57,997 bases of DNA from an uncultured Flavonifractor sp. (lineage in GTDB: Bacteria; Bacillota; Clostridia; Oscillospirales; Oscillospiraceae). A program made the translations under genes and the position numbers. The DNA is taken from positions 1-57,997 of the forward strand of contig CANAAV010000017.1 of the NCBI GenBank assembly GCA_947346365.1. Direction: 5' to 3'. The number at the start of each line of letters is the position of its first letter. Within the stretch, counting starts at the first letter, position 1. This document shows positions 47,282 to 55,061 of the stretch, one piece after another. Below the pieces are notes generated by a model, which worked only from the letters and a program-made list of their open reading frames with translations, searched no databases and was not told where the DNA came from.

Positions 47282-47554
47282 TTAGCACGCAATATGCGCC
47301 ATCTGAATGATGTCGATGGCGTTCCAAATGATGATGAACTCCTCCTCAGTCATCAGGTCCTCCACGATAGCCACCATCAGGAAGTCGTTCTTGACCTCTT
47401 CGGGTTTCCCCACGAAGTTCAAATAATCGTCCATCTTGGCGGCCTCGGTAGTGTAGGCGCTATGCGCCGCAGAGATGTAAGCAACCTTGCTGGTGTCAAT
47501 ACCCTCCAGCACATTACGGGCGATGCGGACTTTCTCAAAAAGCTCCTTCATCAT
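47282..47554 (-). CDS. Small helical phage protein, 90 aa
   Basis: ATG 47554 after GGAGGATTT. First gene behind promoter R1. Helical: KELFEKVRIARNVLEGIDTS, VAYISAAHSAYTTEAAKMDD, IVEDLMTEEEFIIIW. Position corresponds to the gene at 6175 in element L, though I see no clear sequence match. Confidence 0.65.
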   Translation of the reverse strand: MMKELFEKVRIARNVLEGIDTSKVAYISAAHSAYTTEAAKMDDYLNFVGKPEEVKNDFLMVAIVEDLMTEEEFIIIWNAIDIIQMAHIAC

Positions 47555-47571
47555 AAATCCTCCACAATTCC

Positions 47572-47687
47572 TACGTTCTCGTAATTTGTTTTGTGTTCCA
47601 TGACTAAAGTGTACCACCAGTATACTTCGAGCGTCAATCGAAAAATTACGATTTTGTGAATATTTTTTAATATTCTACGTCATCGTA
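47572..47687 (-). promoter_or_regulatory. Promoter R1 with three operator dyads
   Basis: - strand promoter TTGACG (47632-47637), 18 bp, TACACT (47608-47613). Dyads of type TACG-N4-CGTA: TACGTTCTCGTA (47572-47583), TACGATTTTGTG (47647-47658) and TACGTCATCGTA (47676-47687), one downstream and two upstream of the core. The same plan recurs at 54468-54583 and 55882-55998. Confidence 0.85.
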
Positions 47688-47701
47688 GGAATAGGGCGCA
47701 A

Positions 47702-48193
47702 TTATACAGCCTCTGAGCCGCCGGAGATAAAATCCACGGTTCCGTCCGCATACTTGTCAAACAGGTGCCGAGCCTCGTCTATCTGGCAGGAGGTAATCGT
47801 GGCATCCTCTTTCTGCCAGAACGAATAGTGGACGATGAAGAACCGGCCTTCCGGGTCCCGGTACAGTTCCATGTAGCGACCATTTTCCACATCGGTGTGG
47901 CAGAGAGCGTCGGCCTTGGCGGTGTCGAAGGTGATGCCGCTGACCATACGCTTCACCCTTGGACCGGTTCCCCGGCGCCGGACGGAGACCGTCTGCCCGG
48001 AACCCTGGCGATCCACCAGCTTGATTTCGTAGCCGAGCTCGTGGATGAGGTCGATGAGCTCCTGGGCCTTCATGCTGTTGGTGGTCAACTTCCTGCTGAG
48101 GTACTTGTGGTCCTGGCCCACACGCTCAGCGAGCTCTTTCTGGAGGACCCCACGGAGCTGGAGGGCGTCCTCTACGATGTCTGATGCTTTCAT
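47702..48193 (-). CDS. HTH protein, candidate operator-binding regulator of element R
   Basis: 163 aa from ATG 48193 (AGGAGGT at good distance). N-terminal helix-turn-helix (DIVEDALQLRGVLQKELAER, VGQDHKYLSRKL) and C-terminal domain shared with the element L protein at 5556 (MVSGITFDTAKADALC, YMELYRDPEGRFFIVHY). Lies immediately upstream of promoter R1, as its counterpart lies upstream of L2. The two N-terminal recognition regions differ, as do the operators, which fits but does not prove recognition. Confidence 0.78.
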   Translation of the reverse strand: MKASDIVEDALQLRGVLQKELAERVGQDHKYLSRKLTTNSMKAQELIDLIHELGYEIKLVDRQGSGQTVSVRRRGTGPRVKRMVSGITFDTAKADALCHTDVENGRYMELYRDPEGRFFIVHYSFWQKEDATITSCQIDEARHLFDKYADGTVDFISGGSEAV

Positions 48194-48204
48194 CTTCATA
48201 CCTC

Positions 48205-48369
48205 CTATTTCTTTCGACAGTCAGGGCAAAAAGTCCTGCCGGAGGCCACCTTACTGTCTTTCCCGACGCTCCAGCCTTTAGCTCTCACGAGACGGATGAG
48301 ACAGCCTTTAGTGCAATGGCCGTATCGGAAAAACGTCTCCCCGCATTTGTCACAGCAAACTCCGACCAT
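48205..48369 (-). CDS. Zinc-ribbon phage protein, 54 aa
   Basis: ATG 48369: MVGVCCDKCGETFFRYGHCT, with a second pair TFCPDCRKK at the end. KGWSVGKD near the middle is a recurring motif in small phage zinc-ribbon proteins. Probably nucleic-acid or protein binding; function unknown. Confidence 0.75.
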   Translation of the reverse strand: MVGVCCDKCGETFFRYGHCTKGCLIRLVRAKGWSVGKDSKVASGRTFCPDCRKK

Positions 48370-48617
48370 CAGCACGATGACGCACCTCCCTTTACGATTT
48401 CCAGCTTCTCGCCCATGAGCCACCGCTTACACTGGTCCACGCTGTCGAACTCCTCGGTCCAGGCATAGCCGGTGCTGTTGTCGATGCCGATGACCTTGTT
48501 TCCGTCCCGCAGATAGAACAGGCCACGGGGCTCATACTTGGTGGAGAAGACCACGATGCGGGCGGAGCCCATAAGGGCGTTGAAGCCTTCCTTCGTGATT
48601 TCCTTCACGCTACGCAT
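48369..48617 (-). CDS. Small phage protein, 82 aa
   Basis: Beta-rich domain: SARIVVFSTKYEPRGLFYLR, DGNKVIGIDNSTGYAWTEEF, then QCKRWLMGE. Start overlaps the 3' end of the PemK-type gene. No family recognised; strand pattern is reminiscent of small phage early proteins. Confidence 0.65.
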   Translation of the reverse strand: MRSVKEITKEGFNALMGSARIVVFSTKYEPRGLFYLRDGNKVIGIDNSTGYAWTEEFDSVDQCKRWLMGEKLEIVKGGASSC

Positions 48618-49208
48618 TGACGACCCTCCCCATGGCCCGATCCGTCATGTCGGTGTAGAGGCCCTTGAAGATGTCGGCCTCCGAACGTACCTTGATGGGC
48701 TCCGACTTCAGGTCGGCAATCTCCGCTTCGTACCGTTCCTTCTCGGACCTGTACTCCTCCTCCCAGTTCCGGGACGTGTCGGGGGGGCAATAGGCTGAGG
48801 TGAGGGGGTGGGGGTGCGTTCAGGGGCAGCCTGGGGAGCCGTAGAAGTCGCCTGAGAGCCGCCCATGTTCAGGTCCAGGGAAATGAGTAGGGCCATGTCG
48901 ACGCGGGCCATTTCATCCTCGGTAGCCGACGAGATGTAGCTGATGAACCGCTCCTTGTGAACGCTCGTGACCTGCTCGCAGATTGCGACCGACTCGCTGG
49001 CTGTTTGCCGGATGGTGACGTGCGTGGGAAGATCGTTCCTGGGGTTGTAGGTCAGGTAGACCACCTCCAGGATGTCGGATGTCTTGTTGAACCGGTCGTT
49101 GGAAACGATGAGGGCCGGGCGGCCTTCTGGCTGGTTGGGGCCGGACATAGCCCTGCTCCCGGACTTCTCCACATAGAAGATGTCTCCACGTTTGAACTCC
49201 TGCATCAT
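48610..49208 (-). pseudogene. PemK/MazF-type toxin gene with frameshift in a G run
   Basis: From ATG 49208: QEFKRGDIFYVEKSGSRAMS, GRPALIVSNDRFNKTSDILE and VVYLTYNPRN are the MazF/PemK core. The frame then runs through a Pro-rich linker into 7 G (48781-48787, + strand). With one more G the frame continues as APDTSRNWEEEYRSEKERYE-like coiled coil to a stop at 48610-48612. As read, the frame leaves this path. Upstream codons from ATG 49280 (MRNSEGYYDPTAGIAIRNVE) are in frame and look like a separate small phage protein merged with the toxin. No antitoxin is identified. Confidence 0.75.
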
Positions 49209-49281
49209 TCTTTCCTTCCTTTCTACGTTTCTGATGGCGATGCCAGCGGTGGGGTCATAGTAACCTTCGCTGTTCCTCATA

Positions 49282-49410
49282 TCATTTGTCGCCGCCTTTC
49301 GACGGGATGGGGATAAACCGGCAGCAATCCGGGTTGGCCGCAACATACCGCATGGCAATCAAGGCGAGGACGGCATCGGCCATGGACTCCTCGGCGTCCT
49401 GCTGGCCCAT
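49282..49410 (-). CDS. Small phage protein, 42 aa
   Basis: Frame ATG 49410 to TGA 49282-49284: MGQQDAEESMADAVLALIAM, RYVAANPDCCRFI. Helical start, short basic end. Tightly packed between its neighbours; too short for family assignment. Confidence 0.5.
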   Translation of the reverse strand: MGQQDAEESMADAVLALIAMRYVAANPDCCRFIPIPSKGGDK

Positions 49411-49413
49411 ACC

Positions 49414-49539
49414 CTAATGGTTGGTGACGAGCAAATGCTGAGAGAACATATGGAACACCTGCTCCAGGTCTTCCGCAGCTTCAAGCCACCGTTCCGGCGG
49501 GATAGACTGGCCCAGCTTTACGTCAACGATATTATCCAT
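49414..49539 (-). CDS. Small phage protein, 41 aa
   Basis: Frame ATG 49539 to TAG 49414-49416, with AAGGAGTACGA upstream: MDNIVDVKLGQSIPPERWLE, AAEDLEQVFHMFSQHL. Predicted helical; not recognised. Between it and the gene ending at 49641 is about 100 nt with nothing I can support. Confidence 0.55.
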   Translation of the reverse strand: MDNIVDVKLGQSIPPERWLEAAEDLEQVFHMFSQHLLVTNH

Positions 49540-49640
49540 TCGTACTCCTTTCCCCTTGAAAACACCCGGATGGAGCGCCTGGGGCGGTTCCGAGTGATAG
49601 GTTGATTGATTTCAGGTGACGTGGTGGCCTGGAAAACGGT

Positions 49641-50195
49641 CTATTTCTCATAGGTTCCCTGTGGGAGAGCCTTGTTCCTGGTGCGGTGGTCGATTCCGTT
49701 CATCATCGCCATAATTTTCTCGATGCGCTCCATGTCCACCTCGTCATCGTCGTCCGTATGGGTATCCGCCAGCTCAGGTGGCGGGAACAGGTTGTTCTTC
49801 TGCAAGAAGGCTGAGTAGAAGATGTCCATTTCCTCAGCCAACGCCACCCGATAGAACTCGAAGTCTGCCTCAATCTCAATGTACTGAGCCGGAGTACACT
49901 CCACGCCGATGTTCTTCCTTGGACGATTGGAATGGGTGCCAACACAGCCGAACGAGTGGCCGCTTCCGAGGTGCATATACGCCAACTGGCGGATGAGCTT
50001 ACGCTCGTACTCGGTTTTGTACCGAATCCAGTAGAGATTGACAACAGAGTCTTCCAGGTCCGATTCCGTGATGCCATGCTTCTCCATCAGGTAGTGGAGA
50101 CGCTGCTCGGCGGCTGTCTTTTCCCCGCCGACTCCACGGTCGGCCAGAGCTTTCACGGCGGCCAGCTTTTCCAGAAGGCGTTCACGTTCCGTCAT
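49641..50195 (-). CDS. DUF2786 domain phage protein
   Basis: 184 aa from ATG 50195. Residues 1-45 fit the DUF2786 domain (LLEKLAAVKALADRGVGGEK, AAEQRLHYLMEKHGITESDL), often found in phage proteins that handle nucleic acid. The rest has GSGHSFGCVGTHSNRPRKNI and an acidic tail. Overlaps the zinc-ribbon gene upstream. Confidence 0.8.
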   Translation of the reverse strand: MTERERLLEKLAAVKALADRGVGGEKTAAEQRLHYLMEKHGITESDLEDSVVNLYWIRYKTEYERKLIRQLAYMHLGSGHSFGCVGTHSNRPRKNIGVECTPAQYIEIEADFEFYRVALAEEMDIFYSAFLQKNNLFPPPELADTHTDDDDEVDMERIEKIMAMMNGIDHRTRNKALPQGTYEK

Positions 50196-50322
50196 GGCGA
50201 TCCTCCTCGTCCTCTTTCGGGTTCCAGTGGTACTCGCAGTCCGGGTTCTCGCACCGACCGTTCCACAGTGTCTCACCGCACAGGGGACACGGCTCGGCAT
50301 GGTAGGGTCCACCTCCAAGCAT
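50182..50322 (-). CDS. Zinc-ribbon phage protein, 46 aa
   Basis: Frame ATG 50322 to TGA 50182-50184: GGGPYHAEPCPLCGETLWNG, then RCENPDCEYHWNP. Two CxxC-type pairs make a clear zinc ribbon. Overlaps the DUF2786 gene by 14 nt. Confidence 0.7.
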   Translation of the reverse strand: MLGGGPYHAEPCPLCGETLWNGRCENPDCEYHWNPKEDEEDRHDGT

Positions 50323-50323
50323 A

Positions 50324-50569
50324 TCAGTCGCCTCCTTCCATGTACGGTTTCAGGGTAACGAATCCGGCAGCCAATATCTCTGCATCGCTCATCTTCAGCG
50401 ATCCAGAGAGAGCATCGTAAAGACTGCTGCCGTTCAGGAGCTCGCCAAAGGAATCCAGCGCATTATTCTCCTGAATGGTGATGGATGCAGGATACTTGCA
50501 CACACCATCTTCCCAGTGGATGCAGTCCTCGGTATCGCAGGTGAAGTCAATATTCTGTCCGTTTCTCAT
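50324..50569 (-). CDS. Small cysteine-containing phage protein, 81 aa
   Basis: N-terminus DFTCDTEDCIHWEDGVCKYP has a C-xxxx-C-xxxxxx-C pattern as in small metal-binding clostridial proteins. The remainder is helical (LLNGSSLYDALSGSLKMSDA). Overlaps the frameshifted gene upstream by 4 nt. Confidence 0.65.
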   Translation of the reverse strand: MRNGQNIDFTCDTEDCIHWEDGVCKYPASITIQENNALDSFGELLNGSSLYDALSGSLKMSDAEILAAGFVTLKPYMEGGD

Positions 50570-51055
50570 ACTTCCCCCTCCTGGTAGTAATAGTCGATGC
50601 AGCCGTCATCATCGGTGATGCGGGCCTTCCGCTCGTGGACCATGGCGAACCGACACTCTCCTCCGTGGTTGTACTGGCAGGTGCGGGACTCGCACTCGAT
50701 GCAGAGCTGCTTCAGGTAGACCAGTTTGGCGAGCTGGTCGTTGCGGTCGATGCCGTTCCCGTACAGCAGATAGCCGATACCCTTACTGTGCCGCCGGTCG
50801 AACCAATGCCAGATTTCCTCCCGGCTGACCCCCCACGCCCCACCCCATGAACGGAGCCTCGATGCACTCCGTCTTCGGATCTACGGGGATGTCGGCGAAC
50901 TGTTCCCACAGCTCCTCCAGCTCTTCATCTCGATCCCGCAGGGTCTCTATCTCGTTCAGCCTGTCGTGGATGTCGCAGTAGTCCCGGTAGTCGATGCGGT
51001 TCTCTTGATTCAGGCGGTCGATTATCTCAATCGCTTGCCGCTTGTACTCGCTCAT
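50566..51055 (-). pseudogene. Phage protein gene with frameshift in a G run
   Basis: ATG 51055: MSEYKRQAIEIIDRLNQENR, IDYRDYCDIHDRLNEIE, then FADIPVDPKTECIEAPFMGWG. In the next frame the same protein continues EEIWHWFDRRHSKGIGYLLY, LCIECESRTCQYNHGGECRF and ends at 50566-50568. The switch falls in GTGGGGGGTCAG (- strand), where one G fewer restores one frame of about 162 aa. Family common in clostridial phages, function unknown. Either a real mutation or a homopolymer sequencing error. Confidence 0.75.
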
Positions 51056-51432
51056 CCGAAAATCACCTCCCCGAAGAGAGCGAACTGGATGATGCAGTCG
51101 GCGTCGTTGGCATCTATGTCGCCAGTGTCGATGCGGTTGTCCTCGACCTTGACGTGGCAGCCATCCTCGAAGTACAGCTTCACCCCGTTCAGGAACTTCT
51201 CCAGGGTCAGCTCCCACTTGTCGGAGCTCTCGGCGTCGTGCAGGATTAGGGCACCGCCACGGGCGATCTGCTCATGGCCCCAGTCGCCACACCGCTTCTC
51301 CTCGACGACCTCGGTCTCCCGGCACCAGTAGTTGATGCCTCCCTCCAGGGCCGTAACCATGATGTCGTCGATGTCCTGCTGGGTCAGGTTGACCTCAATC
51401 TGAGACCGGACGGTGAACTTCTTCTCGCTCAT
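51052..51432 (-). CDS. Phage protein of the family also found at 5143-5556
   Basis: 126 aa from ATG 51432 (GGAGGATGGTTGAT). LTQQDIDDIMVTALEGGINY, WGHEQIARGGALILHDAES and KWELTLEKFLNGVKLYFEDG are hallmark segments of this family. Function unknown. ATGA overlap with the next gene. Confidence 0.8.
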   Translation of the reverse strand: MSEKKFTVRSQIEVNLTQQDIDDIMVTALEGGINYWCRETEVVEEKRCGDWGHEQIARGGALILHDAESSDKWELTLEKFLNGVKLYFEDGCHVKVEDNRIDTGDIDANDADCIIQFALFGEVIFG

Positions 51433-51433
51433 A

Positions 51434-51850
51434 TCAACCATCCTCCTTCTTCATCCGGTGGCAGGTATCGGTCTTGCTATCGTAGTCGCAGGGGGTAGGC
51501 TCCTCGGTGTGCCGGCACTCGTCGCAGAGCATAAGCCGCTCTCCGCAGACGGGGCAGAACGCCTTATAGCCCATCGTGTCGGTGTTCCAGCGCATTTCAA
51601 CCTCACTCTCGCAGTGAGGGCACATCTCGGTGACGATGTACATCCGCTCGCTGTCCACAGCTTCCTTGCTGAGGTCCACGAAGCACTCCATCTCGCTGGC
51701 GTGGAGAACGATGCGTTCTGTCTGCCCCATCGGGAGACCGCAGAGTTTACAGATGGTTGCCCACTCAACAGGGGACCAGTCTTCGGGCTCCAGGATGAGG
51801 GGCTCGTCATCCTGGAATTTCTGGTATCCGTCATGAACTTCGTATGCCAT
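51434..51850 (-). CDS. Zinc-binding phage protein, 138 aa
   Basis: Contains several cysteine pairs: CKLCGLPMG, EMCPHCESEVEMRWN, FCPVCGERLMLCDECRH. Acidic N-terminus. Likely a multi-zinc scaffold; function unknown. Confidence 0.7.
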   Translation of the reverse strand: MAYEVHDGYQKFQDDEPLILEPEDWSPVEWATICKLCGLPMGQTERIVLHASEMECFVDLSKEAVDSERMYIVTEMCPHCESEVEMRWNTDTMGYKAFCPVCGERLMLCDECRHTEEPTPCDYDSKTDTCHRMKKEDG

Positions 51851-51851
51851 A

Positions 51852-52004
51852 TCAGTCCATCCTTTCTACTGTCATATCGGTGATTTCTGCGTCGAAGAAG
51901 TCGATTTCTTTTCCGGTGGCGATGGTCTTGGCCTCCTCCTCGCTGTCGGCCTCAACCACCACGTCCCCGTAGCGGAGCTCGCTGATGCGAACACGGTACT
52001 TCAC
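51852..52004 (-). CDS. Small phage protein, 50 aa
   Basis: Frame GTG 52004 to TGA 51852-51854 behind GGAGGAGGTGAG: VKYRVRISELRYGDVVVEAD, SEEEAKTIATGKEIDFF. Strand-helix-strand design shared with the 49-aa product at 46557. Confidence 0.65.
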   Translation of the reverse strand: MKYRVRISELRYGDVVVEADSEEEAKTIATGKEIDFFDAEITDMTVERMD

Positions 52005-52556
52005 TCATCTCACCTCCTCCCTGGTGATGGTGCCAGACATCCAGGCCCCCTTGCGGGTCCCGATGCTGGGGAGGCGCTCCAGGAGGCACCGCTTCATGCC
52101 ATCCAGGTATTTCTCGTATAGCCGACACTGGAGGGTCTCCATCCACGGACGGCCCCACGGTTCCACTTTTTGGACCAACTCCACCGCCAGAGACCACTCA
52201 TTGTCCTCCACGCAGATATAGAACAGATTGCTCCACAGAATGACACGTCGGTTTTTGGCGTCAAACGGTCCGTGTTTGCCCAGCCACAGCTCATTTACCT
52301 GCCTTCGGAAGCTGGGGAACATCTTGGTGAAGTCCCGCATGAAGCACTCCTCGATGTCCTCCTGCTCGTTCATGGTCCCCTCCTCATCGTAGAGCCACTC
52401 GCCGCCGGTCAGCTCGCCGTAGTCCAGGTCGCCCCTCAGCCGGGTCTCAGGTTCCTCCGCTCCCGGCTCGTCCCGGTAATACACATGGAAATGGTCGTTG
52501 TCGATGTAGTACAGACCCTCGCAGGAGCCAGTCACGCAGACGTTACCTCTTCCCAT
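52005..52556 (-). CDS. Phage protein of unknown function, 183 aa
   Basis: Begins MGRGNVCVTGSCEGLYYIDN, a start seen in clostridial phage proteins, then YYRDEPGAEEPETRLRGDLD and a helical C-terminal half. No catalytic motif identified. Confidence 0.7.
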   Translation of the reverse strand: MGRGNVCVTGSCEGLYYIDNDHFHVYYRDEPGAEEPETRLRGDLDYGELTGGEWLYDEEGTMNEQEDIEECFMRDFTKMFPSFRRQVNELWLGKHGPFDAKNRRVILWSNLFYICVEDNEWSLAVELVQKVEPWGRPWMETLQCRLYEKYLDGMKRCLLERLPSIGTRKGAWMSGTITREEVR

Positions 52557-52571
52557 TTCAGCGTCCCCCCC

Positions 52572-52865
52572 TCACTTCATTTTGTGGATGGCATACACCT
52601 GCTGATTCTTCAGTCGGGCCACCCTTTCCTCGAACTCTGCGTCAGTCATCGGCAACAGGTAGAACCGGAGCTCCTCCAGCTCCCCGTCATCGGTGTAGAG
52701 CTTTCTGCCGTACACCACATGGTCGGCGCCGGTCTCGGCCAGCAGCTTTCGGGCCTCGACCTCGTACCGCTGGAGGGTCTCCTGCATCTTATTCCGGGGC
52801 ATCTGGCCGAGCTCGACCATCCCCAGATCGGTCCAGTGGGACCACCGGACCCAGTACGGATCACC
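52572..52865 (-). CDS. Phage protein of unknown function, 97 aa
   Basis: ATG 52865 (longer frame upstream lacks a ribosome-binding site). WVRWSHWTDLGMVELGQMPR, then VYGRKLYTDDGELEELRFYL and a helical end. Overlaps the gene upstream by 5 nt. Not recognised. Confidence 0.65.
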   Translation of the reverse strand, partial: GDPYWVRWSHWTDLGMVELGQMPRNKMQETLQRYEVEARKLLAETGADHVVYGRKLYTDDGELEELRFYLLPMTDAEFEERVARLKNQQVYAIHKMK

Positions 52866-53136
52866 CATCGCTCTGCTCCTCCTTTTTCGGCCACAGTACG
52901 GAGTCGAACTCGCACAGACAGCCAATCCAGTAGGACGGGCCGGGAAAAGCGTGGTGGTCGGATTCGTACTCAATATGCTTCTTGGTCTCTTCCAGCTTGG
53001 CGGAAAACTCATCGTAGCTGGCTTTCTGGGAAAGTTTGTAGCAGTCCTTGCGGCCTCGCGTGAACTCGTCGAAGTCGAAGGCACAGCCCATAATCGACCG
53101 CAGAGAAGACCCGTCCATGGTCACTTTGATACTCAT
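52861..53136 (-). CDS. Small phage protein, 91 aa
   Basis: SLRSIMGCAFDFDEFTRGRK start and FPGPSYWIGCLCEFDSVLWP end. ATG follows AAAGGAGTGAAAGT. Not recognised. Confidence 0.65.
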   Translation of the reverse strand: MSIKVTMDGSSLRSIMGCAFDFDEFTRGRKDCYKLSQKASYDEFSAKLEETKKHIEYESDHHAFPGPSYWIGCLCEFDSVLWPKKEEQSDG

Positions 53137-53148
53137 ACTTTCACTCCT

Positions 53149-53301
53149 TTAGTCTTCATCCTCCCAGTCCGGGAGGCTATCCAGGAATCGCTGGATGAAC
53201 GGGATGTGCGGGAATACGAAGTCGGCGACAAGGCATCCGATGCCCAGGATGAACAGGTAGCCGGAGATGATTACCAGGGCTACCACCGCCTCATCCATCA
53301 T
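53149..53301 (-). CDS. Single-span membrane protein, 50 aa
   Basis: Frame ATG 53301 to TAA 53149-53151: MMDEAVVALVIISGYLFILG, IGCLVADFVFPHIPFIQRF. One hydrophobic segment and acidic end (DWEDED). Possible phage inner-membrane accessory protein. Confidence 0.6.
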   Translation of the reverse strand: MMDEAVVALVIISGYLFILGIGCLVADFVFPHIPFIQRFLDSLPDWEDED

Positions 53302-53302
53302 C

Positions 53303-53503
53303 TCAGGAGACATCCGCATCCTCCCCTTCGATTTTCAGGGGGCGGACATTGAAGAAGACGGTGATGTCGGCGACAAAATACTTGTCGCACCCGCTATCTT
53401 CCAAATCACAGTGGACGACCTTCTTCTCCCCGTAGTCGTCCTCGGCCTTTACCTTCGCTTCTCTGCCGCAGTATGGGCAGGTGGTATGTATATACCTGTC
53501 CAT
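53303..53503 (-). CDS. Zinc-ribbon phage protein, 66 aa
   Basis: ATG 53503: MDRYIHTTCPYCGREAKVKA, then VVHCDLEDSGCDKYFVADIT. A CPYCG pair and a second C-x7-C group form a ribbon. Family recurs in clostridial phages. Confidence 0.75.
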   Translation of the reverse strand: MDRYIHTTCPYCGREAKVKAEDDYGEKKVVHCDLEDSGCDKYFVADITVFFNVRPLKIEGEDADVS

Positions 53504-53504
53504 C

Positions 53505-54083
53505 CTACTTTCCACCTTCCGTCTGGAGGCGGCTTTCCTCCAGGAGCTCAGAAGAAATGACCAAAGCGGGGAGTATAGAGAAAGTGTTAAAGCAATAGTG
53601 GCCGTTTAAATAGCCTTCAGGGTAAATAATCAATGAGCACTCAGAACCGAAGTGCTCCGGCCCACTCCAACCGGTAGCCAGCCAACATGCTTCATCCAGG
53701 TCAGGCATAAGCTCGGCACATCGGCGAGCCTCATCCAGCGTCAAAGGTGCCGCCATCACTTCTATATTGCCGAAGCCCTTGTAACCGTCCAGCGTGGTAA
53801 GGCTGATCGCGCGGGATCGGATGAGGTCAGCGTCAAGCCCCTGCTCCGCCATCTTCTCAGTCAGGCGGTACAGCCAGTCCTCCACCTGGCTCTTCAGCTC
53901 ACTCTTAGCGTAGTTATTCGTACCACCACTGAATCTACCTTTTCCCTGCCCCTCTAAAGCCAGGATGAACAGGTCGTGGCTCTCTCCATCACCGCTGAAC
54001 GGACCGAGGTCCTCCAGGATCACGAAGTCGATGTCAGCCAGCTTGATGATGTCGCCAGCCTTGTGGGCTTTGCAGGTATTCAT
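53505..54083 (-). CDS. DUF6273-type phage protein
   Basis: 192 aa from ATG 54083. Domain pattern: GDIIKLADIDFVILEDLGPF start, NNYAKSELKSQVEDWLYRLT, TLDGYKGFGNIEVMAAPLTL, and the end NTFSILPALVISSELL typical of DUF6273. Often found in phage and surface proteins of gut clostridia; function unknown. Lies downstream of hammerhead HH4. Confidence 0.75.
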   Translation of the reverse strand: MNTCKAHKAGDIIKLADIDFVILEDLGPFSGDGESHDLFILALEGQGKGRFSGGTNNYAKSELKSQVEDWLYRLTEKMAEQGLDADLIRSRAISLTTLDGYKGFGNIEVMAAPLTLDEARRCAELMPDLDEACWLATGWSGPEHFGSECSLIIYPEGYLNGHYCFNTFSILPALVISSELLEESRLQTEGGK

Positions 54084-54121
54084 AATCATCTTCCTTTCGT
54101 ATGTACTGTGGGCCGTGGCTT

Positions 54122-54209
54122 CCCACGACTGCGGGCTGTCCAGCTTGCTCCCGGTGTTCCAGGAGCTCCGCAGTTTCGACCGGGTGCCTCCCGGTTCTCG
54201 TCAGGTGGG
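54122..54209 (-). ncRNA. Hammerhead ribozyme, type I (copy HH4)
   Basis: On the - strand: stem I CCCAC (54205-54209) with GTGGG (54122-54126), fully Watson-Crick; core CTGACGA (54198-54204); stem II ACCGGG/CCCGGT with loop AGGCA; GAAA; stem III CTGCGG/CCGCAG with a long capped arm; triplet GTC (54127-54129). The A-U closing pair of stem II differs from G-C in the element L copies, and stem I is CAC/GTG rather than CGC with G-U wobble. Predicted cleavage between 54127 and 54126. Confidence 0.9.
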
Positions 54210-54211
54210 GA

Positions 54212-54430
54212 TTAGCCTCGATAGGCTTCCTCGTATCCCTTGATGGTGATGGTGTTCTGCGTTCCGCCCAGGTAGATGACGACGTGAACATCGTCTCCGT
54301 CCTCCTCGAAGGATATGTCGATGCACTCGGCGTTGGCTTCCAGCACGTCGAAGCCCATATCGGTCAGCTCCTCGGTGATGTCGCTCAGTCTTCCGTACCA
54401 GCTATCCAGCCGCTCCAGCTTTTCCATCAT
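54212..54430 (-). CDS. Small acidic phage protein, paralogue of 3350-3571
   Basis: 72 aa from ATG 54430 (GGGAGGTAATTGAC). EKLERLDSWYGRLSDITEEL, DMGFDVLEANAECIDISFEE, DGDDVHVVIYLGGTQNTITI. First gene behind promoter R2 and followed at once by HH4. Conserved between the two prophages, so likely under selection. Function unknown. Confidence 0.78.
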   Translation of the reverse strand: MMEKLERLDSWYGRLSDITEELTDMGFDVLEANAECIDISFEEDGDDVHVVIYLGGTQNTITIKGYEEAYRG

Positions 54431-54467
54431 GTCAATTACCTCCCAGCTCATCGGCCTGTCATTTTCC

Positions 54468-54583
54468 TACCACTTCGTAGGATTTGTTTTATTTGATGAT
54501 GATAGTGTACCACCGGGATACTTCGAGCGTCAATCGAAAAATTACGATTTTGAAAAAATATTTTTCAAATCTTCGTTCTCGTA
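54468..54583 (-). promoter_or_regulatory. Promoter R2 with operator dyads
   Basis: TTGACG (54528-54533), 18 bp, TACACT (54504-54509), identical to R1. Dyads: TACCACTTCGTA (54468-54479), TACGATTTTGAA (54543-54554) and TTCGTTCTCGTA (54572-54583), each one or more bases off the perfect palindrome. Spacing to the core matches R1 and R3. Drives 54430 down to 47702. Confidence 0.82.
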
Positions 54584-54613
54584 GGATTTGGACGCAGAAA
54601 TTGGGGGGTGGGC

Positions 54614-55042
54614 TCAGGCCGCCCAAGGGTGGCGACGGCCGGTGCTTTGGAAGTAATCGGCGTCCCACTCTTTGGACGCGAAGAAGCGCCGAACCCGATC
54701 CTCGCCATACTCACCGCACCGTGAACACCAGCCAGTGGGAAGGTGAGCGCAGACCTGCCAGCGTTCCCGCTTCTCAAAGCGGTTCATGGCCTTCGCCGTT
54801 GCGATGACGGTGTTCACATCGGCGCCGACGAGCCGGCAAGCGGTACTGAGGGCCGAGCCGGTACAGGAACTTTCCTTATCCTTGACCCAGTAGCTAACCC
54901 TGTCATCGGTGGAGCCCAGAACGAGGCTGCCGTACTGGTTCTTGTGGCGGGCGATGAAGTCACGGTAGCAACGCTCCGCCTCCAAATACTCCTGCGCCAT
55001 CTCGACCAGGACCGCCGGCTTATAGCTGAACTGCTTGTTCAT
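54614..55042 (-). CDS. Phage protein of unknown function, 142 aa
   Basis: ATG 55042 after GAAAGGAGAAGCGTA. AVLVEMAQEYLEAERCYRDF, STDDRVSYWVKDKESSCTGS and a C-terminal part with HLPTGWCSRCGEYGEDRVRR. A single CxxC pair. Last gene of the R3 transcript. Not recognised. Confidence 0.65.
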   Translation of the reverse strand: MNKQFSYKPAVLVEMAQEYLEAERCYRDFIARHKNQYGSLVLGSTDDRVSYWVKDKESSCTGSALSTACRLVGADVNTVIATAKAMNRFEKRERWQVCAHLPTGWCSRCGEYGEDRVRRFFASKEWDADYFQSTGRRHPWAA

Positions 55043-55061
55043 TACGCTTCTCCTTTCTCGC

